64,000 nt of DNA. It comes from Pseudomonas pseudonitroreducens (lineage in GTDB: Bacteria; Pseudomonadota; Gammaproteobacteria; Pseudomonadales; Pseudomonadaceae). The position numbers and the translations under genes are program-made. This document shows, in pieces, positions 25,826 through 34,010 of the stretch (position 1 is the first letter of the stretch; every line of letters starts with the position of its first letter). Location: positions 184,806-248,805 of the forward strand of contig NZ_BQHJ01000012.1 in the NCBI RefSeq assembly GCF_021603645.1. The letters are read 5' to 3'. The notes beneath the pieces are model-generated. The model made no database searches and was not told the origin of the DNA. It saw only the letters and a program-made list of their open reading frames with translations.

Positions 25826-26353
25826 ATGACCTCATACCGCCGCGACAGAACAGAGGGTGCTACCTGGTTCTTCACCCTCACCCTGGCCGACCGTCGCTCA
25901 CGCTTGCTGGTGGAAAACGTCGATCTGCTCCGCGCGGCCTTCCGCTACACGCAACAACGTCATCCCTGGCAGATCGACGCCATCGTCATCCTGCCCGATC
26001 ACCTGCATGCCATCTGCACCCTGCCCGAAGGCGATGCCAATTACGCCCTCCGCTGGAGGCTGATCAAGACCGAGTTCTCGCGGGCAATGCCAAAGCGCGA
26101 GGCTATTTCCGCCAGCCGCCACAAAAGCGCTGAACGCGGCATCTGGCAGCGCCGTTACTGGGAGCACCGGATTCGCGATGACGCCGATTTCGCACGGCAT
26201 GTGGACTACATCCACTTCAATCCCTGCAAACACGGCCATGCAGCGCGCGCAGCGGACTGGCAGTGGTCCTCGTTTCATCGATATGTACGCGACGGGCTGC
26301 TGGCGAGGGACTGGGGCGGCGGAGCAATGGGGGAGATCGACGCTGGGGAATGA
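25826..26353 (+). CDS. REP-associated tyrosine transposase (RAYT)
   Basis: The 175-residue Y1/IS200-like HUH transposase has the metal-binding HxH in PDHLHAICTLP and the catalytic-Tyr region HVDYIHFNPCKHG. It also has the RAYT-typical SSFHRYVRDG and W.RRYWEHRIR segments. RAYTs are single-copy and cut their cognate REP sequences. REP units flank it on both sides (array ending 25810, inverted copy 26352-26383), and these differ from the GTAGGAGCG-type REPs elsewhere in the window. The start is ATG 25826. A longer upstream frame reads through the REP array and is rejected. Confidence 0.92.
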   Translation: MTSYRRDRTEGATWFFTLTLADRRSRLLVENVDLLRAAFRYTQQRHPWQIDAIVILPDHLHAICTLPEGDANYALRWRLIKTEFSRAMPKREAISASRHKSAERGIWQRRYWEHRIRDDADFARHVDYIHFNPCKHGHAARAADWQWSSFHRYVRDGLLARDWGGGAMGEIDAGE

Positions 26354-26383
26354 TGGGTATCGCTGCGCTCCACGCCATCCTAC
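26352..26383. repeat. Inverted RAYT-type REP downstream of the transposase
   Basis: GATGGGTATCGCTGCGCTCC...GCCATCCTAC is the reverse complement of the units upstream. It overlaps the transposase stop region, so the gene is bracketed by facing REPs. Confidence 0.9.
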
Positions 26384-26430
26384 GAATGCGTCCGCCGGAC
26401 GGTTGGAGTGTTTGCCCACCATCCAAAAAC

Positions 26431-26461
26431 GAAAAAGGCCGGTCACTGGACCGGCCTTTTT
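26431..26461. terminator. Bidirectional terminator after bauC
   Basis: GAAAAAGGCCGGTC and GACCGGCCTTTTTC form a GC stem flanked by A- and T-runs. It lies 19 bases past the bauC stop and faces the RAYT locus. Confidence 0.9.
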
Positions 26462-26479
26462 CTTACCGCTTATTCACCA

Positions 26480-27976
26480 TCAGCCATTGCTGGGGAAGGC
26501 GAACTGCGCCGCTTCGTGCGACTTGCGCTGCGGCCAGCGCTGGGTGATGGCCTTGCGCTTGGTGTAGAAGCGCACGCCATCCGGGCCGTAGGCGTGCAGG
26601 TCGCCGAACAGCGAACGCTTCCAGCCGCCGAAGCTGTGGTAGGCCACCGGTACCGGCAGCGGTACGTTGACGCCGACCATGCCGACTTCGATCTCGTCGC
26701 AGAACAGGCGAGCGGCTTCACCGTCACGGGTGAAGATGCAGGTGCCGTTGCCGTATTCGTGGTCGTTGATCAGCTTCATGGCTTCTTCCAGGCTGTTCAC
26801 GCGCACGATGCACAGCACCGGGCCGAAGATTTCTTCCTGGTAGATGGTCATGTCCGGGGTCACCTTGTCGAACAGGGTGCCGCCGACGAAGAAGCCGTTC
26901 TCATGACCGGCAACCTTGTAGTTGCGGCCGTCGACCAGCAGTTGGGCGCCCTGCTCGACACCGGTGTCGATGTAGCCGGTGACTTTCTGCTGGGCAGCGC
27001 CGGTCACCAGCGGGCCCATGTCCAGGCCGCAGGAGGTGCCGGCGCCGATTTTCAGGGCCTTGATCTGCGGGACGATCTTCTCGACCAGCGCGTCGCCGAT
27101 CTGGTCGCCCACGCAAACAGCGACGGAGATGGCCATGCAGCGCTCGCCGCAGGAGCCGTAGGCCGCACCCATCAGGGCGCTGACGGCGTTGTCCAGGTCG
27201 CAGTCGGGCATCAGCACGGCGTGGTTCTTGGCGCCGCCCAGGGCCTGTACGCGCTTGCCGCGCTTGGTGCCTTCGGAATAGATGTACTCGGCGATCGGGG
27301 TCGAACCGACGAAGCTCAGGGCTTTGACTTCCGGGGCCTCGATCAGCGCGTCGACGGCGGTCTTGTCGCCGTGCACGACGTTCAGCACGCCCTTGGGCAG
27401 GCCGGCTTCTTCGAACAGTTCGGCGATCAGCAGGGTGGAGCTCGGGTCACGCTCGGACGGCTTGAGGATGAAGGTGTTGCCGCAGGCGATAGCCAGCGGG
27501 TACATCCACAGCGGCACCATGGCCGGGAAGTTGAACGGGGTGATACCGGCGACCACGCCGATCGGCTGGAAGTCGCTCCAGGCGTCGATGTTCGGGCCGA
27601 CGTTGCGGCTGTACTCGCCCTTGAGGATTTCCGGGGCGGCGCTGGCGTATTCGACGTTCTCGATGCCGCGCTTGAGTTCACCGGCGGCGTCTTCCAGGGT
27701 CTTGCCGTGTTCTTCGCTGATCAGCTGGCTGATGCGCGCTTCGTTGGCTTCGAGCAGTTGCTTGAAGCGGAACAGCACCTGGGCGCGCTTGGCCGGCGGG
27801 GTGTTGCGCCAGGCCGGGAAGGCGGCCTTGGCGGCGTCGATGGCCTGCTGCACGGTTTCGCGGCTGGCCAGCGGAACCTTGCGGATGGCTTCGCCGGTGG
27901 ACGGGTTGAAGACGTCGGCGGTGCGGCCGGTGTCGGCGATCATTTCGCCGCCGATCAGGTGCTTGACGGTGGTCAT
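26480..27976 (-). CDS. bauC: CoA-acylating (methyl)malonate-semialdehyde dehydrogenase BauC
   Basis: The 498-residue aldehyde dehydrogenase belongs to the MmsA family. It has the NAD site (AGITPFNFPAMVP), the catalytic Cys in GSCGERCMA, and EEIFGPVL. In P. aeruginosa BauC (PA0130) oxidises 3-oxopropanoate to acetyl-CoA in beta-alanine and polyamine catabolism. Position beside bauA-bauB supports that over the valine-pathway mmsA. The start at 27976 (MTTVKHLIGG) matches the family and has an AGAGACTTCCC leader. An earlier start would enter a repeat. Confidence 0.85.
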   Translation of the reverse strand: MTTVKHLIGGEMIADTGRTADVFNPSTGEAIRKVPLASRETVQQAIDAAKAAFPAWRNTPPAKRAQVLFRFKQLLEANEARISQLISEEHGKTLEDAAGELKRGIENVEYASAAPEILKGEYSRNVGPNIDAWSDFQPIGVVAGITPFNFPAMVPLWMYPLAIACGNTFILKPSERDPSSTLLIAELFEEAGLPKGVLNVVHGDKTAVDALIEAPEVKALSFVGSTPIAEYIYSEGTKRGKRVQALGGAKNHAVLMPDCDLDNAVSALMGAAYGSCGERCMAISVAVCVGDQIGDALVEKIVPQIKALKIGAGTSCGLDMGPLVTGAAQQKVTGYIDTGVEQGAQLLVDGRNYKVAGHENGFFVGGTLFDKVTPDMTIYQEEIFGPVLCIVRVNSLEEAMKLINDHEYGNGTCIFTRDGEAARLFCDEIEVGMVGVNVPLPVPVAYHSFGGWKRSLFGDLHAYGPDGVRFYTKRKAITQRWPQRKSHEAAQFAFPSNG

Positions 27977-28022
27977 GGGAAGTCTCTTCTCGCTGAAAGT
28001 GTTGGGGCGGGGCGCTTTCAAG

Positions 28023-28076
28023 AGCCCCTCACCCTAACCCTCTCCCAGAGGGAGAGGGGATTTGTACGGTGCATCG
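28023..28076. repeat. Half CCCTCACCC element, copy 4
   Basis: AGCCCCTCACCCTAACCCTC, an inner CCCAGAGGGAGAGGGG hairpin and GTACGGTGCATCGG are present between bauC and bauB. The mirrored right half is absent. Confidence 0.75.
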
Positions 28077-28152
28077 GTCGGGCAGCGAAGCCCGCCAGGA
28101 CGGCCACTCTAAGGTGACTCGTCCGGCGCTGCCTTCTCGCGTGCCCGCGCGC

Positions 28153-28464
28153 TCAGTGGCTGTGCGGGTGGTCGTCGCTCTTGAGCTCGATCTCGATGAA
28201 CGCCACTTCGTGATCGCACGGGTTGATCACGTTGTGCTCGGTACCGATCTGGCGGGTGTAGCTCGCCCCCAGGACCAGCGGCGCACGCCGCTCGCCCTCG
28301 GGGGTTTCCAGCAGCAGCTCGCCGTTGGTCACCGGGACCACGACGTATTCCATGCCGTGGCGGTGCCAGCCGGTCTCGGCACCGGGGGCGAAGCGCCACT
28401 CGGTGACCAGGACCTTGTCGTTGTCGATCTGTACCGTCGGGACGGCCTTCGGACGTTCGCTCAC
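28153..28464 (-). CDS. bauB: BauB, small cupin protein
   Basis: The 103-residue single cupin domain has ligands in GWHRHGMEYVVVP and the second-motif H in GTEHNVINP. It corresponds to PA0131, the small gene between bauA and bauC in P. aeruginosa, which is induced by beta-alanine but of unclear function. The start is GTG 28464, directly abutting the bauA stop (TAAGTG), implying coupled translation. Confidence 0.82.
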   Translation of the reverse strand: MSERPKAVPTVQIDNDKVLVTEWRFAPGAETGWHRHGMEYVVVPVTNGELLLETPEGERRAPLVLGASYTRQIGTEHNVINPCDHEVAFIEIELKSDDHPHSH

Positions 28465-29811
28465 TTACGCCACCCCGTTGAGGGCGTCGCCGACGGCGCT
28501 GAACAGGCGGTCCAGGTCTTCGGGCTTGGCGTTGAAGGTCGGGCCGAACTGCAGGGTGTCGCCGCCGAAGCGCACGTAGAAGCCTTCTTTCCACAGCTTC
28601 ATGCTGGCTTCGAACGGACGCACGATGGCGTCGCCGTCACGGGCGCCGATCTGGATGGCGCCGGCCAGGCCGCAGTTGCGGATGTCGACGACGTTCTTCG
28701 CGCCTTTCAGGCCGTGCAGGGCCTTCTCGAAGTGCGGAGCCAGTTCCAGCGACTGCTGGATCAGGTTCTCTTTTTCCAGCAGGTCCAGCGCGGCGAGGCC
28801 GGCAGCGCAGGCGACCGGATGCGCGGAGTAGGTGTAGCCATGGCCGAACTCGACGGCGTATTCCGGCAGGTTCTGGCCCATGAAGGTGTCGTAGATTTCG
28901 CTGCTGGCGATCACCGCGCCCATGGGGATGGCGCCGTTGGTGACCTGTTTGGCGACGTTCATGATGTCCGGCTTCACGCCGAAGAACTCGGCGCCGGTGG
29001 CCTTGCCCATGCGACCGAAGGCGGTGATCACTTCATCGAAGATCAGCAGGATGTTGTGCTGGTCGCAGATTTCGCGCAGGCGCTGCAGGTAACCCTTCGG
29101 CGGTACCAGCACGCCGGCGGAGCCGGACATCGGCTCGACGATCACGGCGGCGATGTTGGAGGCGTCATGCAGTTCGATCAGCTTCAGCAGTTCGTTGGCC
29201 AGTTCGACGCCGCCAGTCTCGGCCATGCCCTTGGTGAAGGCCATGCCCGGCTGCAGGGTGTGCGGCAGGTGGTCGACGTCCATCAGCTGGCCGAACATCT
29301 TGCGGTTGCCACCGATGCCGCCCAGGGCGGTGCCGGCAACGTTCACGCCGTGGTAGCCACGGGCGCGGCCGATCAGCTTGGTCTTCTGCGCCTGGCCTTT
29401 CAGGCGCCAGTAGGCGCGGGCCATCTTGATTGAGGTGTCGGCGCACTCGGAGCCCGAGCCGGTGAAGAACACGTGGTCGAGGCCAGCCGGGGTCAGCTGG
29501 GTGATCTTCTCGGCCAGTTTGAAGGACAGCGGGTGGCCGTACTGGAACGCCGGGGAGTAGTCGAGGGTGGTCAGCTGCTTGGCCACCGCGTCGGCGATTT
29601 CCTTGCGCGAGTGACCGGCGCCGCAGGTCCACAGGCCCGACAGGCTGTCGTAGATCTTGCGGCCCTGGTCGTCCACTAACCAGCTGCCTTCGGCGGCGAC
29701 GATGATGCGCGGGTCTTTATGGAAGTTGCGGTTGGCGCTGAAGGGCATCCAGTGGGCCTTCAGGTTCAGTTCGCTGGCCACCGACGGGGTGACGTTCACT
29801 TGCTGGTTCAT
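28465..29811 (-). CDS. bauA: Beta-alanine:pyruvate aminotransferase BauA
   Basis: The 448-residue class III aminotransferase has PLP motifs FFTGSGSECADTSIKMARAY, LIFDEVITAFGRMG and the Schiff-base Lys region NVAKQVTNGAIPMGAV. It matches omega-amino acid:pyruvate transaminases (PA0132), which convert beta-alanine to 3-oxopropanoate for BauC. It is the first gene of the leftward operon. bauR is divergent, with a 137-bp shared control region. Confidence 0.92.
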   Translation of the reverse strand: MNQQVNVTPSVASELNLKAHWMPFSANRNFHKDPRIIVAAEGSWLVDDQGRKIYDSLSGLWTCGAGHSRKEIADAVAKQLTTLDYSPAFQYGHPLSFKLAEKITQLTPAGLDHVFFTGSGSECADTSIKMARAYWRLKGQAQKTKLIGRARGYHGVNVAGTALGGIGGNRKMFGQLMDVDHLPHTLQPGMAFTKGMAETGGVELANELLKLIELHDASNIAAVIVEPMSGSAGVLVPPKGYLQRLREICDQHNILLIFDEVITAFGRMGKATGAEFFGVKPDIMNVAKQVTNGAIPMGAVIASSEIYDTFMGQNLPEYAVEFGHGYTYSAHPVACAAGLAALDLLEKENLIQQSLELAPHFEKALHGLKGAKNVVDIRNCGLAGAIQIGARDGDAIVRPFEASMKLWKEGFYVRFGGDTLQFGPTFNAKPEDLDRLFSAVGDALNGVA

Positions 29812-29891
29812 GCAGCTTGTCCTCGAAGACAGTCTTGTTGGGCGCGCAGGCCGCGGCGGGCCTGGTGCGATGGGACTAGATTGGGCCTGAC

Positions 29892-29905
29892 TTAACGTGA
29901 GTTAA
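29892..29905. promoter_or_regulatory. LysR-type box between bauA and bauR
   Basis: TTAACGTGAGTTAA is a perfect 5-bp-arm palindrome around GTGA, in the AT-rich part of the bauA-bauR gap. It fits the T-N11-A form of LysR-type operators. It is 44 bp before the bauR start and about 80 bp from the bauA start, placed to control both. Confidence 0.6.
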
Positions 29906-29948
29906 AGCTTATTCTTCTTACGTTCAGTTTCGGATTGGTAAAACTAAA

Positions 29949-30869
29949 ATGGCGAAACAACGGGCGCCTTCCCTGGGCCAGGTCAGCGACTTCGAGATCC
30001 GCCTGCTGCGCATCTTCAAAACCATAGTCGAGTGCGGCAGCTTCTCGGCCGCCGAGAGCACGCTGGGCATCAGCCGTTCGGCGATCAGCCTGCACATGGG
30101 CGACCTGGAAAAGCGCCTGGGCATGCGCCTGTGCCAGCGCGGCCGGGCGGGCTTCGCACTGACCGACGAGGGCCGCGAGGTGTACCGCGCGACCCAGTCG
30201 CTGCTGGCGGCGCTGGAGGGCTTCCGCGCCGAGGTCAACGAGCTGCACCAGCATCTGCGCGGCGAGTTGAACATCGGCATCATCAACAACCTGGTGACCC
30301 TGCCGCAGATGCGCATCACCCACGCCCTGCGCGCGCTGAAGGCCAGCGGGCCGGGGGTGCGGATCAATATCGGCATGACCACGCCCAACGAGATCGAGCT
30401 GGGAGTTCTCGACGGACGGTTGCATGTCGGCGTGGTGCCACTCATCAGTCCGCTGTCGGGGCTGGAGTATTCGTCTTTATACGAGGAGCGCTCGCTGCTG
30501 TTCTGCAGCCAGGAGCACCCGCTGTTCGCGCGCGACGATGCCGGCATCACCGTGCAGGAAATCCACGCCTGCGACGCGGTGGCGCCGAGCTACCGCATCC
30601 CGGCGGAGGCGCAGGAGCGCCACCAGGAACTCTCCGGCAGCGCCACGGCCTCGGACCGCGAAGGCATGGCCTTCCTGATCCTCACCGGCAGCTACATCGG
30701 CTACCTGCCCGACCACTACGCCGCCGGCTGGGTGGCCCAGGGCCGCCTGCGCGCGCTGCGGCCGGAGCGCTTCCACTACGACATCCCGCTCACCGTGGTG
30801 ACCCGCAAGGGCCGCCGGCCGAACCTGGTGCTGGAGCGGTTCCTCGAGGCGGTGGCGCAGAGCCGCTGA
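29949..30869 (+). CDS. bauR: LysR-family activator BauR
   Basis: The 306-residue LysR-type regulator has an N-terminal winged helix (FKTIVECGSFSAAESTLGIS, SAISLHMGDLEKRLG) and a periplasmic-binding-like effector domain. The ortholog PA0133 activates bauABCD with beta-alanine. Divergent placement from bauA supports the same role here. Confidence 0.85.
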   Translation: MAKQRAPSLGQVSDFEIRLLRIFKTIVECGSFSAAESTLGISRSAISLHMGDLEKRLGMRLCQRGRAGFALTDEGREVYRATQSLLAALEGFRAEVNELHQHLRGELNIGIINNLVTLPQMRITHALRALKASGPGVRINIGMTTPNEIELGVLDGRLHVGVVPLISPLSGLEYSSLYEERSLLFCSQEHPLFARDDAGITVQEIHACDAVAPSYRIPAEAQERHQELSGSATASDREGMAFLILTGSYIGYLPDHYAAGWVAQGRLRALRPERFHYDIPLTVVTRKGRRPNLVLERFLEAVAQSR

Positions 30870-30881
30870 GGCGGTGCTCTG

Positions 30882-31046
30882 GTAGGAGCGGACTCTGTCC
30901 GCGATGGCATCCGGCGCGATGCGGGCCTATCGCGGACGGAGTCCGCTCCTACGCCAACCCCGACTGTAGGAGCGAGCTTGCTCGCGAACGGGCTCCGCTG
31001 CGGGGCTGGTTCGCGGGCAATGACTGGGCGTCCCCCTCGCTCTTAC
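30882..31046. repeat. Cluster of four REP elements, two types
   Basis: A facing pair of GGACTCCGTCC-type copies (30882-30905 and about 30929-30952) is followed by a GAGCTTGCTCG-type copy (30966-30989). A longer variant with an inserted GACTGGGCGTCCCC segment (about 31009-31046) comes last. With an AT-richer stretch to 31281, no gene is seen in this 412-bp gap. Confidence 0.85.
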
Positions 31047-31281
31047 ACAAAAGCACAAGGCACATCCTGCCTATCCAATTTGTCGCCCCAGCCACCAAAA
31101 ATCCTATACCCCCTCCCCTGTAGCCCGCGGGCCGCGGGGTTTGCGTGGGTGCAGCTTTTCCCTAGCCTGCGACTACAAAAAACATAATTTCGCTAATCCC
31201 AGCCTCTGAACAGAATGCGGCCAACACCTCCTCCCTAGCCGCAACAAGAACAAACGTGATCAGAGTCTGAGGAAGCAAGCC

Positions 31282-32610
31282 ATGACCGACCTGAATCCAG
31301 GCGCCTTCGGCAAGAAGTCGCTTGATAACCTGGAAATCGACACGCTGGTCGTTGGCGCCGGACAAGCCGGCGTCGCCATGAGCGAGCACCTGACCCAACA
31401 GGGCGTGCCGCACATCGTGCTGGAAAAGAGCCGCATCGCCGAAGCCTGGCGCACCGGTCGCTGGGACTCGCTGGTCGCCAACGGCCCGGCCTGGCATGAC
31501 CGCTTCCCGAACATGGAATTCCCGGTCGGCCCGGACGACTTCCCGCACAAGGAGCAGGTAGCCGACTACTTCGTCGCCTACGCCAAGCAGTTCAACGCGC
31601 CGATCCGCACCGGCGTGGAAGTGAAGAAGGTCACCCGTAACGAAGGCCGCCCCGGCTTCACCGTGGAAACCTCCGAAGGCACCCTTCAGGCCCTGCGCAT
31701 CGTTTCCGCCACCGGCCCGTTCCAGCGTCCGGTGATCCCGGCCATCGCACCGAAGGACGAAGGCCTCTACCAGATCCACTCGGCCAAGTACTACAACCCG
31801 CAGCAGTTGCCCGAAGGCGCGGTGCTGGTGATCGGCGCCGGCTCCTCCGGCGTGCAGATCGCCGACGAACTGAACCGCGCCGGCAAGAAGACCTACCTGT
31901 CCGTGGGCGCCCATGACCGCCCGCCGCGCTCCTACCGCAACCGCGACTTCGTCTGGTGGCTGGGCGTGCTCGGCCTGTGGGACGCCGAGGAAGTGCAGCC
32001 GGGCCGTGAGCACGTGACCATCGCCGTGAGCGGTGCCCGTGGCGGCGAGACCATCGACTTCCGTCGCCTGGCCAACGAGGGCATCACCCTGACCGGCCTG
32101 ACCAAGTCCTTCGAAGGCGGCAAGGTGAGCTTCCAGGACGACCTGGTGGCCAACCTGAAGGCCGGCGATGACAACTACCTCGGCCTGCTCGACGCCGCCG
32201 ACGCCTATATCGAGCGCAACGGCCTGGACCTGCCGCTGGAACCGGAGGCCCGCAAGGTCTTCGCCGATGCCGAGTGCATCCGCAATCCGATCCAGCAGCT
32301 GAACCTCGCCGACGCCGGCATCACCGCAATCATCTGGGCCACCGGCTACGCCGTGGACTTCAACTGGCTGCAGGTGGACGCCTTCGACGACAAGGGCAAG
32401 CCCAAGCACCAGCGCGGCGTGTCCCGCGAGCCGGGCGTGTACTTCGTCGGCCTGCCGTGGCTGTCCCGTCGCGGCTCCACCTTCATCTGGGGTGTATGGC
32501 ACGACGCCAAGCATGTGGCTGGCCACATCGCCACCCAGCGCCGTTATGTCGAATATCAGGATGCCTCGCAGCGCGAAGGCTCCGTACCCAAAGCCGCATC
32601 CTGGGAGTAA
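31282..32610 (+). CDS. Flavin-containing monooxygenase-like oxidoreductase
   Basis: The 442-residue protein has two dinucleotide-binding motifs: VVGAGQAGVAMSEHL for FAD near residue 24, and VIGAGSSGVQIADEL for NAD(P)H near residue 185. It also has the IIWATGYAVDF motif, as in class B flavin monooxygenases. It probably N- or C-oxidises a small organic substrate. AGGAAG precedes the ATG. RidA starts three bases after its stop, and DUF1028 and M20 hydrolase genes follow, suggesting a catabolic operon. Confidence 0.8.
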   Translation: MTDLNPGAFGKKSLDNLEIDTLVVGAGQAGVAMSEHLTQQGVPHIVLEKSRIAEAWRTGRWDSLVANGPAWHDRFPNMEFPVGPDDFPHKEQVADYFVAYAKQFNAPIRTGVEVKKVTRNEGRPGFTVETSEGTLQALRIVSATGPFQRPVIPAIAPKDEGLYQIHSAKYYNPQQLPEGAVLVIGAGSSGVQIADELNRAGKKTYLSVGAHDRPPRSYRNRDFVWWLGVLGLWDAEEVQPGREHVTIAVSGARGGETIDFRRLANEGITLTGLTKSFEGGKVSFQDDLVANLKAGDDNYLGLLDAADAYIERNGLDLPLEPEARKVFADAECIRNPIQQLNLADAGITAIIWATGYAVDFNWLQVDAFDDKGKPKHQRGVSREPGVYFVGLPWLSRRGSTFIWGVWHDAKHVAGHIATQRRYVEYQDASQREGSVPKAASWE

Positions 32611-32613
32611 GAG

Positions 32614-33024
32614 ATGCCTACCCATACTCGCATTCGCATGTTCAACACCAAGGACACCTACCCGAACCAGACCCTGGACAACGACCTCTGCCAGGCCGTG
32701 CGCGCCGGCAACACCGTGTACGTGCGCGGCCAGGTCGGTACCGACTTCGAGGGCAACCTGGTAGGGCTGGGCGACCCGCGTGCCCAGGCCGAACAGGCGA
32801 TGAAGAACGTCAAGCAACTGCTGGAAGAAGCCGGCAGCGACCTGTCGCACATCGTCAAGACCACCACCTACCTGATCGACCCGCGCTACCGCGAGCCGGT
32901 GTACCAGGAAGTCGGCAAGTGGCTGAAGGGCGTGTTCCCGATCTCCACCGGCCTGGTGGTGTCGGCCCTCGGTCAGCCGCAGTGGCTGATGGAGATCGAT
33001 GTGATCGCGGTGATCCCGGACTGA
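32614..33024 (+). CDS. RidA/YjgF/Rid family protein
   Basis: The 136-residue Rid protein has QTLDNDLCQAVRAGNTVYVRGQVGTD, LLEEAGSDLSHIVKTTTYL, and the C-terminal GQPQWLMEIDVIAV region. Family members hydrolyse reactive enamines or imines. The conserved Arg of classical RidA is not evident, so it belongs to a Rid subgroup. The gene is coupled to the monooxygenase, which may generate an imine that this protein clears. Confidence 0.82.
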   Translation: MPTHTRIRMFNTKDTYPNQTLDNDLCQAVRAGNTVYVRGQVGTDFEGNLVGLGDPRAQAEQAMKNVKQLLEEAGSDLSHIVKTTTYLIDPRYREPVYQEVGKWLKGVFPISTGLVVSALGQPQWLMEIDVIAVIPD

Positions 33025-33039
33025 AAGCTACTGCGCTAG

Positions 33040-33125
33040 GCCATGCTGCGTTGGGGCCGGTCGAGAAAATGCTCATTTGCTACAGCAAACTCCGCTTTTC
33101 TCGCCCAACCCCGCCTTGCCTGGCC
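33040..33125 (+). repeat. 86-bp imperfect-hairpin repeat, copy 2
   Basis: CCATGCTGCGTTGGGGCCGG...CCCCGCCTTGCCTGG, with a central TGCTCATTTGCTACAGCAAA, matches the 6301-6386 copy in reverse orientation. It lies between the RidA gene and the following terminator. Confidence 0.7.
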
Positions 33126-33152
33126 GTCGCTCGTGACGCTTTCAAGCGTGCA

Positions 33153-33180
33153 GGCGATGCGGATTTTCCGCATCGCCCTT
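33153..33180 (+). terminator. Intrinsic terminator or attenuator before the DUF1028 gene
   Basis: GGCGATGCGG (33153-33162) and CCGCATCGCC (33168-33177) flank ATTTT, followed by CTTTGTCGTTTT. It separates the monooxygenase-RidA pair from the DUF1028 gene, which may therefore have its own promoter. Confidence 0.7.
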
Positions 33181-33216
33181 TGTCGTTTTAGCTATTAGAA
33201 CAAGCAAGGAGCCACC

Positions 33217-33891
33217 ATGACCTTTTCCATCGTCGGCCGCTGCGCCGAAACCGGACAACTGGGTATCGCCATCAGCTCCTCGAGCATTGCCGTGGGCGCC
33301 CGCTGCCCCTGGGTACGCGCCGGCGTCGGCGCGGTGGCGACGCAGAACATCACCCTGCCGGCCCTCGGCCCGCAGATCCTCGACCAGCTTGAAGCCGGCC
33401 TCGAGCCAGGCGCGGCGCTGGACAAGGCGCTCTCCAGCAACGGCTACAGCCAGTACCGCCAGGTGACGGTGATCGACCAGCACGGCAAGGTCGCGCTGTT
33501 CACCGGCAGCGAAGCGCTGGGCGTGTACAACGCCGTGGCGGGCGAGAACTGCGTGGCGGCCGGCAACCTGCTGTCCTCCCCCGCGGTAATCGAAGCCATG
33601 ACCCAGGCCTTCGAAGGCGCCAACGGCTGCCTGGCCGAGCGCCTGCTGGCCGCGATGCAGGCGGCGATGGCCGCCGGTGGCGAAGCCGGCCCGGTGCACT
33701 CGGCGGCGCTGAAGGTCGTCGGCGATCTGGTCTGGCCGATCGTCGACCTGCGCGTGGACTGGGCGGACGAAGCGCCCATCGATGAGCTGGAGAAACTCTG
33801 GGTGGCCTACAAGCCGCAACTGGAGGATTACCTCGTGCGCGCCCTCGACCCGACCAAGGCACCGAGCTACGGTGTGCCGGGCGACGAGTAA
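33217..33891 (+). CDS. DUF1028 Ntn-hydrolase-like protein
   Basis: The 224-residue DUF1028 protein starts MTFSIVGRCAETGQLGIAIS and contains ARCPWVRAGVGAVATQ and GNLLSSPAVIEAM, family hallmarks of an N-terminal-nucleophile hydrolase-like fold. It often sits beside amidases and Rid proteins. AAGGAG precedes the ATG. It probably hydrolyses an amide in the same pathway as its neighbours; the substrate is unknown. Confidence 0.82.
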   Translation: MTFSIVGRCAETGQLGIAISSSSIAVGARCPWVRAGVGAVATQNITLPALGPQILDQLEAGLEPGAALDKALSSNGYSQYRQVTVIDQHGKVALFTGSEALGVYNAVAGENCVAAGNLLSSPAVIEAMTQAFEGANGCLAERLLAAMQAAMAAGGEAGPVHSAALKVVGDLVWPIVDLRVDWADEAPIDELEKLWVAYKPQLEDYLVRALDPTKAPSYGVPGDE

Positions 33892-33903
33892 CGCCGTGAA
33901 CCT

Positions 33904-33986
33904 GTAGGAGCGAGGGGACGCCTAGCCCCTGCTCGCGAACCGCCTCCGCTGCGGGGCACGGGTTCGCGAGCAAGCTCGCTCCTACG
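33904..33986. repeat. Facing REP pair, first copy extended
   Basis: The left copy GTAGGAGCGAG carries an internal GGGACGCCTAGCCCCT before GCTCGCGAAC. The right copy is the standard GTTCGCGAGC...CTCCTAC. They sit between the DUF1028 and M20 genes. Confidence 0.85.
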
Positions 33987-34010
33987 AAGAGCCAACAGCA
34001 GGACCCGACC

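Noticed and set aside
26408-28117. 569-codon frame opposite bauC
   Set aside because: Shadow of the aldehyde dehydrogenase; the real motifs are on the minus strand.
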